From NCBI RefSeq assembly GCF_001887355.1, contig NZ_MPIN01000004.1, positions 349,733 to 413,732 of the forward strand: 64,000 nt of DNA, in the 5' to 3' direction. This document shows positions 17,210 to 25,952 of the stretch, one piece after another; the stretch's first letter is position 1, and each line of letters starts with the position of its first letter. The notes under the pieces were generated by a model. The model was given only the letters and a program-made list of their open reading frames with translations, made no database searches and had not been told where the DNA came from. The stretch comes from Cystobacter ferrugineus. GTDB lineage: Bacteria; Myxococcota; Myxococcia; Myxococcales; Myxococcaceae. A program made the translations under genes and the position numbers.

Positions 17210-17365
17210 GGCGTTGAACCTGTCCATTCCTGGAGGGGTGGGGACGAAAGGGGTGGGGAGCCCTCGCGCCATGGCTTCCCGGGCGGGCGGCCAGGCCGGA
17301 GCGTGAGACGCTCGCGGCGTCCATGGACACCGCGAGCGCCGGTCACACACGTTCCACGAGAAGGT

Positions 17366-17941
17366 CTAGTCACCCGGGTGATCAGCACCGCCGGTGCTGT
17401 CGAGGCCCGGGTTCATGCCCGGGTGGAGGTCCTGGTTGTCCGTCTGGTGGTGGCCCGAGTTGTCCAGGCCCTGGTTGATGCCCGGGTCGACCTGCAGGCC
17501 GCTGCCGCCCATGCCGCTGTCGAGCGAGATGCTCTTGGCGACGTTGCTGTCCTTCTCCACGGTGAAGCTGGTGCGCACCTGCTGGCCTTCCTTGAGGTCC
17601 TTGATGCGCTTGACGGACGCGTCCTGGAACTGGGTCTGCTTGTTGACCTTCACGGCGATGATGCCGTTCTCGGTGCTCAGCTTCAGCTCATCCCCACTGC
17701 TCTTGACCACGGTGCCGGAGACCTGCTTCTCCCCGAGCATCTGGTTGGCCGAGGTGCCCGCCTGCTGCTGTCCCGGTTGCTGTCCCTGCTGGGTGCCCGC
17801 GCCACCGTAGGCGTCCTGTCCCACCTGCTGGCTGCTCTGGGTCTGCTTCTGCTCCTTGTGCTGCTTGTCTCCTCCGGCGAGGGCCGCCCCCGAACTGAGC
17901 ATCGCCACGGTCGCGAACAGACCCACGATCTTCTTCGTCAT
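17366..17941 (-). CDS. Exported Gln-rich protein with DUF5666/OB-like domain
   Basis: ATG 17941 is preceded by AGGAGGG and begins a good signal peptide (MTKKIVGLFATVAMLSSGAA, then LAGG). The 191-residue product has a Gln/Gly-rich linker (about 28-70), a compact beta domain (VSGTVVKSSGDELKLS through FTVEKDSNVAKSISL, about 75-140) and a Gly/Asp/Asn/His-rich tail with repeats of NPGLDS, NQGLDNS and DPGINQG type. The beta domain resembles the small OB-like modules of DUF5666 proteins; no activity is known. Upstream, 17942-18199 holds no gene except a promoter region for the divergent gene. Confidence 0.65.
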   Translation of the reverse strand: MTKKIVGLFATVAMLSSGAALAGGDKQHKEQKQTQSSQQVGQDAYGGAGTQQGQQPGQQQAGTSANQMLGEKQVSGTVVKSSGDELKLSTENGIIAVKVNKQTQFQDASVKRIKDLKEGQQVRTSFTVEKDSNVAKSISLDSGMGGSGLQVDPGINQGLDNSGHHQTDNQDLHPGMNPGLDSTGGADHPGD

Positions 17942-18199
17942 GACATCCCTCCTGGTTGATGGCGGTGGCTGTGCCCCCCATGGACCCGCCCGCCGCCACG
18001 AAAAGCTAGGTGCGCATGACCTGGAGGACATGGTGCCCCGGGGAGACTGACCTGCCCGAGCGCTCGGCGGGCGTTCCAACGCGGAGCGCCACTTCGCCAG
18101 GAGGGCAGGCGGCTTGAAGTGGAGGGGACTTTTCTCCTACCGTCGGGGCCTCGAATCGCGCCGGCCTGGAGCTGGCCCCGACAGGAGTCCCCGTTCCGC

Positions 18200-18478
18200 A
18201 TGCCTCCGCCTCCCAAGCAGTCGCCCGCGCCCGTCGCCGAGCCCCTGCCCACGCCGTCTTTTCCGGCCATCGAGGCCTTCATCGAGACCGCCTCCGCCGA
18301 GGAGGTGCGCTCGCTCTTCTCGCCGCTGAAGAACGAGCTGGCCAACCTCAAGGGCCCCAAGGCCGAGCATGCCAAGAAGGTCCAGGCGGCCATCTCCCGC
18401 ACCGAGGAGTTGCTGGCCGTGCTGCTGGACACCCGCGAGCAGTTGGTGGCGGAGTCACGCTCCAAGGGCCGGAAGTAA
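18200..18478 (+). CDS. Small helical protein of unknown function
   Basis: The 92-residue product starts at ATG 18200 (AGGAG about 12 bases upstream). It has a Pro-rich N-terminus and then two amphipathic helices (IEAFIETASAEEVRSLFSPL and TEELLAVLLDTREQLVAES). No family is recognised. It lies just upstream of the first sigma-28-type promoter of the T3SS locus and may be unrelated to it. Confidence 0.6.
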   Translation: MPPPPKQSPAPVAEPLPTPSFPAIEAFIETASAEEVRSLFSPLKNELANLKGPKAEHAKKVQAAISRTEELLAVLLDTREQLVAESRSKGRK

Positions 18479-18520
18479 CTCGGTTTTCAAGGAAATGACA
18501 TGGGGGGTGGCCGTCCCCAC

Positions 18521-18547
18521 GCAACTGTACGGCCGGATCGGCGATAA
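18521..18547 (+). promoter_or_regulatory. Sigma-28-type promoter P1
   Basis: GCAA (18521-18524), exactly 15 bp, then GGCGATAA (18540-18547). This matches the enterobacterial FliA layout TAAA-N15-GCCGATAA and is the most diverged of the four copies in this locus. It is 81 bp upstream of the gene at 18629. Confidence 0.65.
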
Positions 18548-18628
18548 TCAGGGAAAGGGAGCGCGGGACACCCGGTGTTCGCGCCTGACTCCCAAGTCCT
18601 TGGTTGTTCCACCGTCTGGAGAGGAACC

Positions 18629-19204
18629 ATGAAGATCGACAGCAACCTGAACATGCCGCGGATGTCCACCAACCTGACCACGGCGCGCGTCACGCCGGAC
18701 ACGAGCTTCGCCGCTCGCGTGCAGTCGGGTGTGGGCACGGCCGCCAACGCGGTGGCCGGTGGCGTGGGCGTGGTGGCCAACATGGTGCCCGGTGGCTCCG
18801 TGCTGTCCGCGGCGGTGTCCTCGCTCACCACCTTCGGCAACAGCAGCGGCTCGGGCTCGGCGCCCTACTACGGCGCGGCGCTCGGCTCGGGGGCCACCTC
18901 CCTGAGCACCACGGTGGGCGCCGGAGGGGGCGTGGCCGGTGGTGGGGCCGGCGGCCTGGCCGGTATTGGCAACCCCGTGGCGAACATCAGCGTCGGCGCT
19001 GGCGGTCAGGTGACCGTTCCCACCGGCGGCAGTGGCGTGGGCGCCGAGTTCAACGGCGAGATGGCCAGCATGTTCACCGAGCAGAAGAAGCTGCTGGGGA
19101 TGCAGGTGGCCATGCAGCGTGAGAATCAGGTGTTCAGCACCATTTCCAACGTGCTCAAGACGCGGCACGATTCGGCCAAGAACTCCATCGGCAACATCAA
19201 GTAG
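18629..19204 (+). CDS. T3SS-associated secreted protein with needle/rod-like C-terminus
   Basis: ATG 18629 has GGAGAGGAACC upstream. The 191-residue product is Gly/Ala/Ser/Val-rich for 145 residues and ends in an amphipathic helix RENQVFSTISNVLKTRHDSA followed by NSIGNIK. That ending (polar helix, then I-x-NI at the C-terminus) is what T3SS needle and rod subunits show. It has its own sigma-28-type promoter, like the other presumed exported proteins here, and is followed by a TPR chaperone-like gene. It could be a needle, rod, tip or translocator protein; I cannot decide which. Confidence 0.6.
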   Translation: MKIDSNLNMPRMSTNLTTARVTPDTSFAARVQSGVGTAANAVAGGVGVVANMVPGGSVLSAAVSSLTTFGNSSGSGSAPYYGAALGSGATSLSTTVGAGGGVAGGGAGGLAGIGNPVANISVGAGGQVTVPTGGSGVGAEFNGEMASMFTEQKKLLGMQVAMQRENQVFSTISNVLKTRHDSAKNSIGNIK

Positions 19205-19281
19205 TTCGCGGTCGCGGTCGGCCGCGGGGTTCCAGTGCCCGGGAGATCTCCTCCCGGACCGGGAAAGGACGCACACGTCAC

Positions 19282-19719
19282 ATGGCGGAGACTTCGGAGA
19301 TCTCGGGCAGCCTCATTCCGCTCGCCAGGCGCGAGGCGATGATCCTCCTCGAGGCGGGCTACCTCTGGCTCGACATGGGCCAGTTCGACAAGGCGCGCGA
19401 GGTCTTCGCCGGCGCGGTGGTGCTGATGCCCCGCAGCGAGGTGCCCCAACTCGCCATGGGCTCGCTGGAGTTCGCCCTGGGACGGCATGACAAGGCCCTG
19501 CAGGCCTACCGGGCCGCCCAGCGGCTCGCCCCCCAGTCCGCGCTTCCCCGTGCCCATGCGGGCGAGGCCCTGTTGTTCATGGGCAAGGTGCCGGAGGCCC
19601 TGAAGGAGTTGAAGGCCGCCATGGAGTTGGAACCCGAGGGAGACGGGGCGCGTCTGGCCCAGAGCCTCCTCGAAGCCAAGGAAGCGGGAGCCCTGCCGCC
19701 GCCCTCGGCCAGGCGCTAG
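19282..19719 (+). CDS. TPR protein, SycD/LcrH-like class II T3SS chaperone
   Basis: A 145-residue cytoplasmic protein made of three TPR units: AGYLWLDMGQFDKAREVFAG, LGRHDKALQAYRAAQRLAP and MGKVPEALKELKAAMELEP. Size and arrangement match SycD/LcrH chaperones that hold translocator or needle subunits. It follows the exported 18629 product, its most likely client. It is the first of four such small TPR genes in the locus. Confidence 0.7.
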   Translation: MAETSEISGSLIPLARREAMILLEAGYLWLDMGQFDKAREVFAGAVVLMPRSEVPQLAMGSLEFALGRHDKALQAYRAAQRLAPQSALPRAHAGEALLFMGKVPEALKELKAAMELEPEGDGARLAQSLLEAKEAGALPPPSARR

Positions 19720-19744
19720 TCTGCGCGGATAGGAGGAGATGCCC

Positions 19745-20167
19745 ATGTCGGTCGGTGGAGTCGGACGCGGGGGCGGAAGAGGTCGAACCGGGAGCACCGG
19801 GAGTACCGGGAGCGCCAAGGGCGCCGTGGGCAAGGCGCCCGCGGGCAAGGCCGGAGGTGCTTCCTTCGGCGGTCAGGTGGATCGCACCGCGGGCCTGGTG
19901 GGCCCCTCGGGCCTGGTGGGCTCCAGCAACGTGCAGGCACCCATGGCCCTGGACCCGATGAGTGCCCAGGCCCTCACCATCTCCAAGCAGCTCAAGAACG
20001 GGAACTTCAAGAGCAAGGAGGAGGCGACGCGCAAGCTCGTCGCCGAGGTGCTCAAGGAGAAGCTCAACATGAAGTCATCGGCCCTGACGACCAAGATCGC
20101 GGATGCCCTGCAGGATGACCCCCGTCTGAATCAGGCCCTCGAGCGGTTGTGGTCGAAGGCCGAGTGA
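19745..20167 (+). CDS. Small T3SS-locus protein with FliA-adjacent helical domain (unknown)
   Basis: AGGAGGAG lies 6-8 bases before ATG 19745, so I prefer it to ATG 19739. The 140-residue product has a disordered Gly/Arg/Ser/Thr/Ala-rich first 65 residues, then a compact helical part with SAQALTISKQLKNGNFKSKE and LTTKIADALQDDPRLNQALE. I do not recognise the family. The low-complexity N-terminus suits a secreted protein or an anti-sigma-like partner of the sigma gene 10 bp downstream, but there is no direct evidence for either. Confidence 0.55.
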   Translation: MSVGGVGRGGGRGRTGSTGSTGSAKGAVGKAPAGKAGGASFGGQVDRTAGLVGPSGLVGSSNVQAPMALDPMSAQALTISKQLKNGNFKSKEEATRKLVAEVLKEKLNMKSSALTTKIADALQDDPRLNQALERLWSKAE

Positions 20168-20176
20168 GCTGCGCGC

Positions 20177-20971
20177 TTGGGTCTCGGTGAAGACAAGAAG
20201 GTCCTGCTGGAGAAGTACGGCCCCTACGTCCGGTCGTTGGCTTCGACCGTGCGCAAGCAGTTCTCCGCCCAGCTCGAACTGGATGAGCTCCTCGCCTATG
20301 GCCAGATCGGCCTGCTCGAGGCGGCGGACCGTTTTGACCCCAAGATGGGGGCCAACTTCCTCACATTTGCCCACTACCGCATCAAGGGCGCCATCTACGA
20401 TGGCCTGCGCAAGATGGGAGTGCTCAAGGGAAGTGACGCGCGTGGCGCCTACATGGGCGAGCGCGCCACGGCCTATTTGGGAAATCTCTCGGATCGCGAG
20501 CAGGGAGGAGGCAACCGCGGAGGGTCCATCGACGATGATGTCATGGAGATTTCCAACGCGGTGGCGGGGCTGGCGATGGTGTTCGCCACCAGCCTCGAGG
20601 GTTCCGATGCCCTGGGCTTCACGGACGAGTCCCTGCCGGCGGACCAGCGGCTGGAACTGGAGCAACAGCGGGTGAGGGTGAGGGCGGCCATCGAGAAGTT
20701 GCCGGAGAAGGAGCGCCGGCTGCTTCAGGGCTACTACTTCCAGGGCAAGACGCTGGAAGAGGCGGGCGCGGAGATCGGGCAGTCGAAGAGCTGGGCGTCG
20801 CGGCTGCATGCGCGGGCCATCGAGCGGCTCAAGGAACTTTTGAACGAGGAGGAGCCTTCCTCCCCCGAGGATTCAAGGAGGCAGTCACATGGCGGGTCCA
20901 ATGGCCGGCGTGTCGGCAGCACAGATCGCCCAGCAGAAGTCGCAAGACCAGGGCGCGCAACAGGTCAATAA
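20177..20971 (+). CDS. FliA/sigma-28-like RNA polymerase sigma factor
   Basis: The product (264 residues from TTG 20177) has region 2 (ELDELLAYGQIGLLEAADRF, then FLTFAHYRIKGAIYDGLRKM, typical of FliA/WhiG factors) and region 4 (LPEKERRLLQGYYFQGKTLE, then GQSKSWASRLHARAIERLKE). Region 3 is weak. A tail of about 30 residues overlaps the next gene by 83 bp. Four promoters with sigma-28 geometry stand before exported-protein genes of this locus, so this is the obvious factor for them. In flagella FliA drives late genes after hook completion; a like checkpoint here is inference. Confidence 0.85.
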   Translation: MGLGEDKKVLLEKYGPYVRSLASTVRKQFSAQLELDELLAYGQIGLLEAADRFDPKMGANFLTFAHYRIKGAIYDGLRKMGVLKGSDARGAYMGERATAYLGNLSDREQGGGNRGGSIDDDVMEISNAVAGLAMVFATSLEGSDALGFTDESLPADQRLELEQQRVRVRAAIEKLPEKERRLLQGYYFQGKTLEEAGAEIGQSKSWASRLHARAIERLKELLNEEEPSSPEDSRRQSHGGSNGRRVGSTDRPAEVARPGRATGQ

Positions 20972-21422
20972 GCAGGGCGCCTCGAAGTTCGACGCGGCCC
21001 TGGCCAACAAGACGCAGGGCGCGGAGCAGGTGCAGGGCGTGCAGGCGGCCCAGTCCACCCAGCGCGCCGACCAGGTGCGTCAGGCCGAGGCCATCGACAA
21101 GACGAACAAGGCGGCGTTCAACAAGGCCAACCCCACCGGCCAGGAGCCCGCTACCGCCAAGGGCGCCCAGGCCGTGGACGCCAAGCAGGAGGCGAGCAAG
21201 GCCGGCGCGATGATCTCCCACGTGGTGAGCGAGTTGGAGCGCGGCCAGGTCAACATGGAGAAGCTCATCCAGGCGGGTGCCTCCGGGAAGACCTTCTCCA
21301 ACGCGGAGCTGCTCTCGCTCCAGGCCGGCATGTACAAGTACACGCAGGAGTTGGATCTGACGAGCAAGGTGGTCGAGAAGGCCACGAGCGGTCTGAAGGA
21401 CACGCTCAAGACCCAGGTCTAG
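20889..21422 (+). CDS. sctI: T3SS inner rod protein SctI (YscI/HrpB-like)
   Basis: ATG 20889 follows AAGGAGG at ideal spacing and lies inside the 3' end of the sigma gene. The 177-residue product has a Gln/Ala/Lys-rich N-terminal 110 residues and a C-terminal domain MEKLIQAGASGKTFSNAELL, then LQAGMYKYTQELDLTSKVVE and a final LKTQV. This ending is diagnostic for YscI/HrpB inner-rod proteins (LLxLQxxxYxYSQELDLxSK). It forms the rod between export gate and needle. The overlap with the sigma gene couples their translation. Confidence 0.85.
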   Translation: MAGPMAGVSAAQIAQQKSQDQGAQQVNKQGASKFDAALANKTQGAEQVQGVQAAQSTQRADQVRQAEAIDKTNKAAFNKANPTGQEPATAKGAQAVDAKQEASKAGAMISHVVSELERGQVNMEKLIQAGASGKTFSNAELLSLQAGMYKYTQELDLTSKVVEKATSGLKDTLKTQV

Positions 21423-21555
21423 CAGGCAAGCCGCCTGGCGGTCGCTGTCTTCCGAGGGCGTCTCCTCTTGCGAGGGGGCGCCCTCTGGCGTTGCGGGTCT
21501 TTCCCGAGCAGCCCTTGTTGGAAGCACGCCGCCCCATCTAAGCTACGCGCCGCCC

Positions 21556-22350
21556 ATGACGCTCCGACCGTACGCGCTCGCGGCCCTCCTCGCTCTCGTG
21601 CTGGGGACTGGCTGCACCATCGATCTGCAACACGAACTGACCGAACAGGACGCCAACGAAATCTACGTCCTGCTCAGCAAGAACGGCATCGCCGCCACGA
21701 AGCTGAAGGAAGAGGGTGGCAACGAGCTGCGCTTCCGGATCCAGGTGCCCAAGGCGGACGCGGCCCAGGCGGCCGAGCTGTTGCGCGCGTACTCGCTGCC
21801 TCGCCCGATGGAGGCGGGGCTCAACCACTTCGCCAAGGGCGGCATGGTGCCCACCGCCACCGAGGAGCGCGCCATGATGCTCAAGTCGCTCGGCGGCGAG
21901 GTCTCCAACGCGCTCAATCAGATCGACGGCGTGCTGGAGGCCCGGGTCATCGTGATGATTCCGGAGAACAACGATCTCACGCAGCCGGAGAACAAGCCGC
22001 TGCCCTCGGCGTCGGTGTTCATCAAGTACCGGCCGGGGCCCAAGAACGAGCCGCCCATCAAGCGCGAGGACATCCAGCAGTTCGTCGCCACGGCGGTGCC
22101 GGAGCTCAAGCCCACGGCGGTGACGGTGCTGCTCACGCCGGCCATTCCTCCCGACGCGGAGGTGGGTCCGGAGAGCCGGCTGCAGGATGTCATGGGCATG
22201 CGCATGACGGCCTCCAGCTTGAGCCAGTTCCGGATGATGGCGGCGGTGGCCGTGCTGCTCATCCTGGCGTCCATCGGTCTGGCGGCCTGGCCGCTCATCC
22301 GCGGAAGCGGGGGCGCCTCGGCGGCCCGGGCCCGTGCGAAGCGGGATTGA
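21556..22350 (+). CDS. sctJ: T3SS inner-membrane ring lipoprotein SctJ
   Basis: A 264-residue SctJ (YscJ/PrgK/HrcJ; FliF-related). It has a lipobox (LVLGTGC, near residue 20), the ring-building motif 1 domain (LTEQDANEIYVLLSKNGIAA and LRFRIQVPKADAAQAAELL), a second domain (GEVSNALNQIDGVLEARVIV, then SASVFIKYR), and a C-terminal helix (FRMMAAVAVLLILASIGLAA) with a basic cytoplasmic end. It should form the periplasmic inner-membrane ring. The 130-bp gap before it may hold its own promoter; from here to sctU the genes are tightly packed. Confidence 0.92.
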   Translation: MTLRPYALAALLALVLGTGCTIDLQHELTEQDANEIYVLLSKNGIAATKLKEEGGNELRFRIQVPKADAAQAAELLRAYSLPRPMEAGLNHFAKGGMVPTATEERAMMLKSLGGEVSNALNQIDGVLEARVIVMIPENNDLTQPENKPLPSASVFIKYRPGPKNEPPIKREDIQQFVATAVPELKPTAVTVLLTPAIPPDAEVGPESRLQDVMGMRMTASSLSQFRMMAAVAVLLILASIGLAAWPLIRGSGGASAARARAKRD

Positions 22351-22403
22351 TGCGAACCCCCACCGTTGTCCGTCCGCAACGCCTCTTTCCCGCGGGGTGA
22401 CCG

Positions 22404-23903
22404 TTGGACCAGTTCTTCACCTCGCTGACCAAGCGACAGATGATGATGCTCCTGACCGCCATCACCTTCGGGGGTCAGGAGGGCGTCGCCGCGCTCGAGC
22501 ATCTGCCCGAGGAAGAGGCGGAACTGCTGGTCCATCGCGCCCAGGGCATCCTCCAGATTCCGCGAGAGAAGCGCATTCCGCTGCTGGTCCAGGAGATCAA
22601 GCGGCTGGTGAAGGATCGGCGCGGGCAGCTCTGGAGCGCGGATCCCGAGCGGCTGGCGGCGCTGCTCAAGCGCGAGCGCGGCGCGCTGGTGGAGGTGATG
22701 TTGCGCGCGCTGCCGGCGCCGCTCGCCGAGGCGGTGCGCTCGTCCCTGCCCAACACGCGCCGGGTGAAGCTCACGCGCGAGGTGCGGCCTCAGATTCTCG
22801 ACATCGTGCGCTGGAAGCTGGAGGAGCGGCTCGCCCGTGATGCCTCGGCGCACGTGCCCTTCAAGTTCACCGACGTGCTGATGCTCCAGGCGCGTGAGCT
22901 GCTCTCGGTGTGTGACCGCCTCGGGGCGCGGGTGCTGGGCCCGGCCCTGGCGGGGGTGCCGGAGGCGGAGCGGGAGGAGGCCTTCGCGCAGCTTCCGCCC
23001 CACCTGCGCCAGCTCTCCGTGCGCGCCGTGACGGCCAATGCCCCCCGCAGGCTCCCCGAGGAGGAGGCCCACGCACAGCTCGCGCAGTACGGGGGCCTGG
23101 AGAACCTGACCGCGGCCATCCGCGGCGCGGGGGTGCACCGGCTGGCGCGCGCGAGCGTGGCCCAGTCCACCGAGTTCGCCGCCCGCCTGGTGGAGAAGCA
23201 CCGCGGGGAGTTCGGGCAGATCCTCGCCAGATGGGTCCGCGAGGAGCGCGCCAAGCCGACGAGCCGCGGGGATGGCGGCCGCACCGACATCGTCACCGAC
23301 CTCGAGCGGCTCGCGGCCCGGGGGCTCATCGATCGGCCCGTCCGGCTGAGCCCGCCCCGTCCGCCGGCCCTCGGTCCCCCGCCCGCGATGAAGGGGGCTC
23401 CGGTGCCGCGCCGGTCTTCCGTGGCCGTGCCCGCGCCCGCGCTCACGTCCGGGGGCCAGCGCAGGGATCCCATCGCCGAGCGCGAGGCGCGCCGGGCGGG
23501 CGCCGCCAGCCTCAGCTACGCGGACCGGCAGAAGGCAGTCGTGCCTCCCGAGCCCGCGCGCGTGAGCCGGGGCGCGCCCCTGCCCCGGGGCACCCGGGAT
23601 GGGGTGCCGAGGGCCGTGGATCCGGGTGGGATGACGCTTCCGCCCCGCCGCTCCCGGGTCAACGAGCAGCCGGCCGTCTCCGTCTCGGAAGCGGAGGGCT
23701 CGCGCATCTTCCGCTCTCCGCTGGCGCGCACGCAGAGCCGGGGCCTCGTCCTACCCCCCGTGCCCCGGGATGACGCCGAGCGTCCTCCCCGGGTGGTGGG
23801 CACCAATCCGGGCACCCGGCGCGAGGACACCCAGTCCGGGAGGGGCGAGCGGCCTCGGCCCCGGGGGGCGAGTGGGCGTGGACCACGGGGCGGAACGCGC
23901 TAG
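22404..23903 (+). CDS. FliG/SctK-like T3SS cytoplasmic protein (positional)
   Basis: This 499-residue protein starts at TTG 22404 in the sctK position between sctJ and sctL. Residues 1-75 (FTSLTKRQMMMLLTAITFGG, EGVAALEHLPEEEAELLVHR) look like a FliG N-terminal repeat (helix, then E-V-L-x-L-x-x-EE). The middle is helical. The last 200 residues are Pro/Arg-rich and disordered. SctK is usually near 200-250 residues, so this is long. A FliG-like adaptor joining SctJ ring and SctQ pods fits its place; homology is not certain. Confidence 0.6.
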   Translation: MDQFFTSLTKRQMMMLLTAITFGGQEGVAALEHLPEEEAELLVHRAQGILQIPREKRIPLLVQEIKRLVKDRRGQLWSADPERLAALLKRERGALVEVMLRALPAPLAEAVRSSLPNTRRVKLTREVRPQILDIVRWKLEERLARDASAHVPFKFTDVLMLQARELLSVCDRLGARVLGPALAGVPEAEREEAFAQLPPHLRQLSVRAVTANAPRRLPEEEAHAQLAQYGGLENLTAAIRGAGVHRLARASVAQSTEFAARLVEKHRGEFGQILARWVREERAKPTSRGDGGRTDIVTDLERLAARGLIDRPVRLSPPRPPALGPPPAMKGAPVPRRSSVAVPAPALTSGGQRRDPIAEREARRAGAASLSYADRQKAVVPPEPARVSRGAPLPRGTRDGVPRAVDPGGMTLPPRRSRVNEQPAVSVSEAEGSRIFRSPLARTQSRGLVLPPVPRDDAERPPRVVGTNPGTRREDTQSGRGERPRPRGASGRGPRGGTR

Positions 23904-23927
23904 CATCCCGCCGACAAGGAGCTTTCC

Positions 23928-24599
23928 ATGGCAGTTGGCAAGGTGATCAAGGGCGATTCGGGGTCGGAGCCATTGCCCGGTGGGGAACGGCCCGTGCTGC
24001 GTCCGCCGCGTCCGGGCGTGATGAACGCCGAGGTCTTCGAGGCCCGGCAGTCGGCCCAGGCCATTCTCGAGGAGGCGCAGCGGGAGAAGGAGCGCATCCT
24101 CGCGGAGGCCCAGCGCGAGCGCGAGGACATCCTGGCCAAGGCGCGCGAGCAGGGCCGCCAGGAGGGCCTGTCCCAGGTCACCGAGCTCATGGTGCGCGCG
24201 AAGATGCACGCCGGGGAGCTGCTCGCCCAGCAGGAGCGGGACGTCGTGGCGCTGGGGTGCAAGATCGCCGAGAAGATCATCGGCCGGGACCTGGAGCGCG
24301 ACCCGTCGTTGCTCGTGGACATCTGCGCCAAGGCCATCGAGGAGCTGCGCAACGCGCGGGCGGTGGTGCTCCGGGTGAACCCCAAGTCGGCGGCGGTGCT
24401 GCGCGCGCGCAAGGCGGAGCTGATGGAGCTCATCGGCCGGGCGGTGGACGTGGCCATCCGCGAGGATCCGGACGTGGCCCCCGTGGGCTGCATCGTGCAG
24501 ACGGAGTTCGGCACGGTGGACGCGCAGCTCCCCACCCAGTTCGAGATGCTCCAGAACGTGCTGTTTCCTGATCAGGGCAGGAAGGAAGGGCCCGCGTAA
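23928..24599 (+). CDS. sctL: T3SS stator protein SctL (FliH/YscL-like)
   Basis: A 223-residue SctL. After a short lead it has a long charged coiled coil (about 35-90; ILEEAQREKERILAEAQR, EREDILAKAREQGRQEGL). The conserved FliH/YscL C-domain follows: ALGCKIAEKIIGRDLERDP, VLRVNPKSAAVLRA, and DVAPVGCIVQTEFGTVDAQL. It links the ATPase to the SctQ sorting platform and regulates it. It ends 3 bp before sctN, the usual order. Confidence 0.9.
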   Translation: MAVGKVIKGDSGSEPLPGGERPVLRPPRPGVMNAEVFEARQSAQAILEEAQREKERILAEAQREREDILAKAREQGRQEGLSQVTELMVRAKMHAGELLAQQERDVVALGCKIAEKIIGRDLERDPSLLVDICAKAIEELRNARAVVLRVNPKSAAVLRARKAELMELIGRAVDVAIREDPDVAPVGCIVQTEFGTVDAQLPTQFEMLQNVLFPDQGRKEGPA

Positions 24600-24602
24600 G
24601 CC

Positions 24603-25916
24603 ATGGCCATCGATCTCTCCCACTACTTCTCCCTCATCAAGGAAACGCCGCTGTACCGGGTGCGCGGCCGCGTCACCGAGCTGACGGGCCTGGTCGTCAA
24701 GGCGAGCGTGCCCGGCGTGCGCGTGGGCGAGGTGGTCGTCATCAAGGGGCACGGGGGCCGCGCCTCGGTGAAGGCCGAGGTGGTGGGCTTCCAGGGCGAC
24801 GAGGTGATGCTCATGCCGCTCGGCGAGCTGCAGGGCATCGGCCCGTCCAGCGAGGTCATCCCCACGGGCCGGCCGCTGACCATCAAGTGCGGCTACGAGC
24901 TGCTCGGCCGCGTGCTCAACGGCATTGGCGAGCCCATGGACGGCACGCCCCTGCCGCAAGGCATGGCGGACTGGTCGGTGGACCGGGACTGTCCGGACCC
25001 CTTCACGCGCCAGCGCATCGAGCGGCCCCTGCCCCTGGGCGTGCGCTGCATCGACGGCCTGCTCACGGTGGGCGAGGGCCAGCGCGTGGGGCTGTTCGCC
25101 GGTTCGGGCGTGGGCAAGTCCACGCTCATGGGACAGATCGCGCGCAACACCAAGGCGGACCTGTGCGTGGTGGCGCTCATCGGCGAGCGTGGCCGCGAGG
25201 TGCGCGAGTTCATCGAGGACGCCATGGGCGAGGAGGGCATGAAGCGCTCCGTGCTGGTGTGCGCCACCTCGGACCAGCCCAGCCTCGTGCGTCTGCGCGC
25301 CGCCTACGTGGCCACGGCCATCGCCGAGTTCTTCCGCGAGCGCGGCGGCAACGTGCTCTTCATGCTCGACACGGTGACGCGTCTGGCGCGTGCCCAGCGT
25401 GAGATCGGCCTCGCCATCGGCGAGCCCCCGGCGCGTCAGGGCTATCCGCCGAGCGTCTTCTCCATGCTGCCGCGCATCCTCGAGCGCACGGGCAACTCCG
25501 AGAAGGGCAAGTGCACCGCCATCTACACGTGTCTGGTGGCCGGCGGTGACATGGAAGACCCCATCGCCGACGAGGTCCGCGGTATTCTCGACGGCCACTA
25601 CATCCTCAACCGCGCCCTGGGCGAGCGCAACCAGTGGCCCGCCATGGACGTGCTCGTCAGCCTCTCGCGTGTGATGAGCGGCATCGTCTCCAAGGATCAC
25701 AAGAAGGCGGCGGGCAAGCTGCGCGAGACGCTCTCCACCTACGAGAAGCAGCGCGACCTCATCCTCCTGGGCGCCTACCAGTACGGCACGGATCCGCGCA
25801 CCGACTACGCCATCGATAAGTACGACGCGATCATCGACTTCCTCAAACAGGACACCCACTCCAACAGTCCCTTCGAGGTGACGGTGCAGCAGCTCATCGA
25901 ACTCTTCGCCGAGTAA
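24603..25916 (+). CDS. sctN: T3SS export ATPase SctN
   Basis: A 437-residue F1-like ATPase. It has the N-terminal beta-barrel (RVTELTGLVVKASVPGVRVG), Walker A GSGVGKST at residues 167-174, ALIGERGREVREFIED with the catalytic Glu, Walker B VLFMLDTVTR and the export-ATPase signature AIGEPPARQGYPPSVFSML. It forms a hexamer at the cytoplasmic face that strips chaperones and unfolds substrates. Length and motifs are standard, so the enzyme should be active. The 9-residue conserved stretch after Walker B (LARAQREIGLA) favours SctN/FliI over F1 beta. Confidence 0.95.
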   Translation: MAIDLSHYFSLIKETPLYRVRGRVTELTGLVVKASVPGVRVGEVVVIKGHGGRASVKAEVVGFQGDEVMLMPLGELQGIGPSSEVIPTGRPLTIKCGYELLGRVLNGIGEPMDGTPLPQGMADWSVDRDCPDPFTRQRIERPLPLGVRCIDGLLTVGEGQRVGLFAGSGVGKSTLMGQIARNTKADLCVVALIGERGREVREFIEDAMGEEGMKRSVLVCATSDQPSLVRLRAAYVATAIAEFFRERGGNVLFMLDTVTRLARAQREIGLAIGEPPARQGYPPSVFSMLPRILERTGNSEKGKCTAIYTCLVAGGDMEDPIADEVRGILDGHYILNRALGERNQWPAMDVLVSLSRVMSGIVSKDHKKAAGKLRETLSTYEKQRDLILLGAYQYGTDPRTDYAIDKYDAIIDFLKQDTHSNSPFEVTVQQLIELFAE

Positions 25917-25952
25917 CGCGCGCGCGCCGTTTGGAGATAGGATGCGGGCACC

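Noticed and set aside
20177-20971. Sigma-70 housekeeping or ECF factor
   Set aside because: Region 2 and region 4 wording and length match FliA/WhiG-type factors, and the nearby promoters have sigma-28 spacing.
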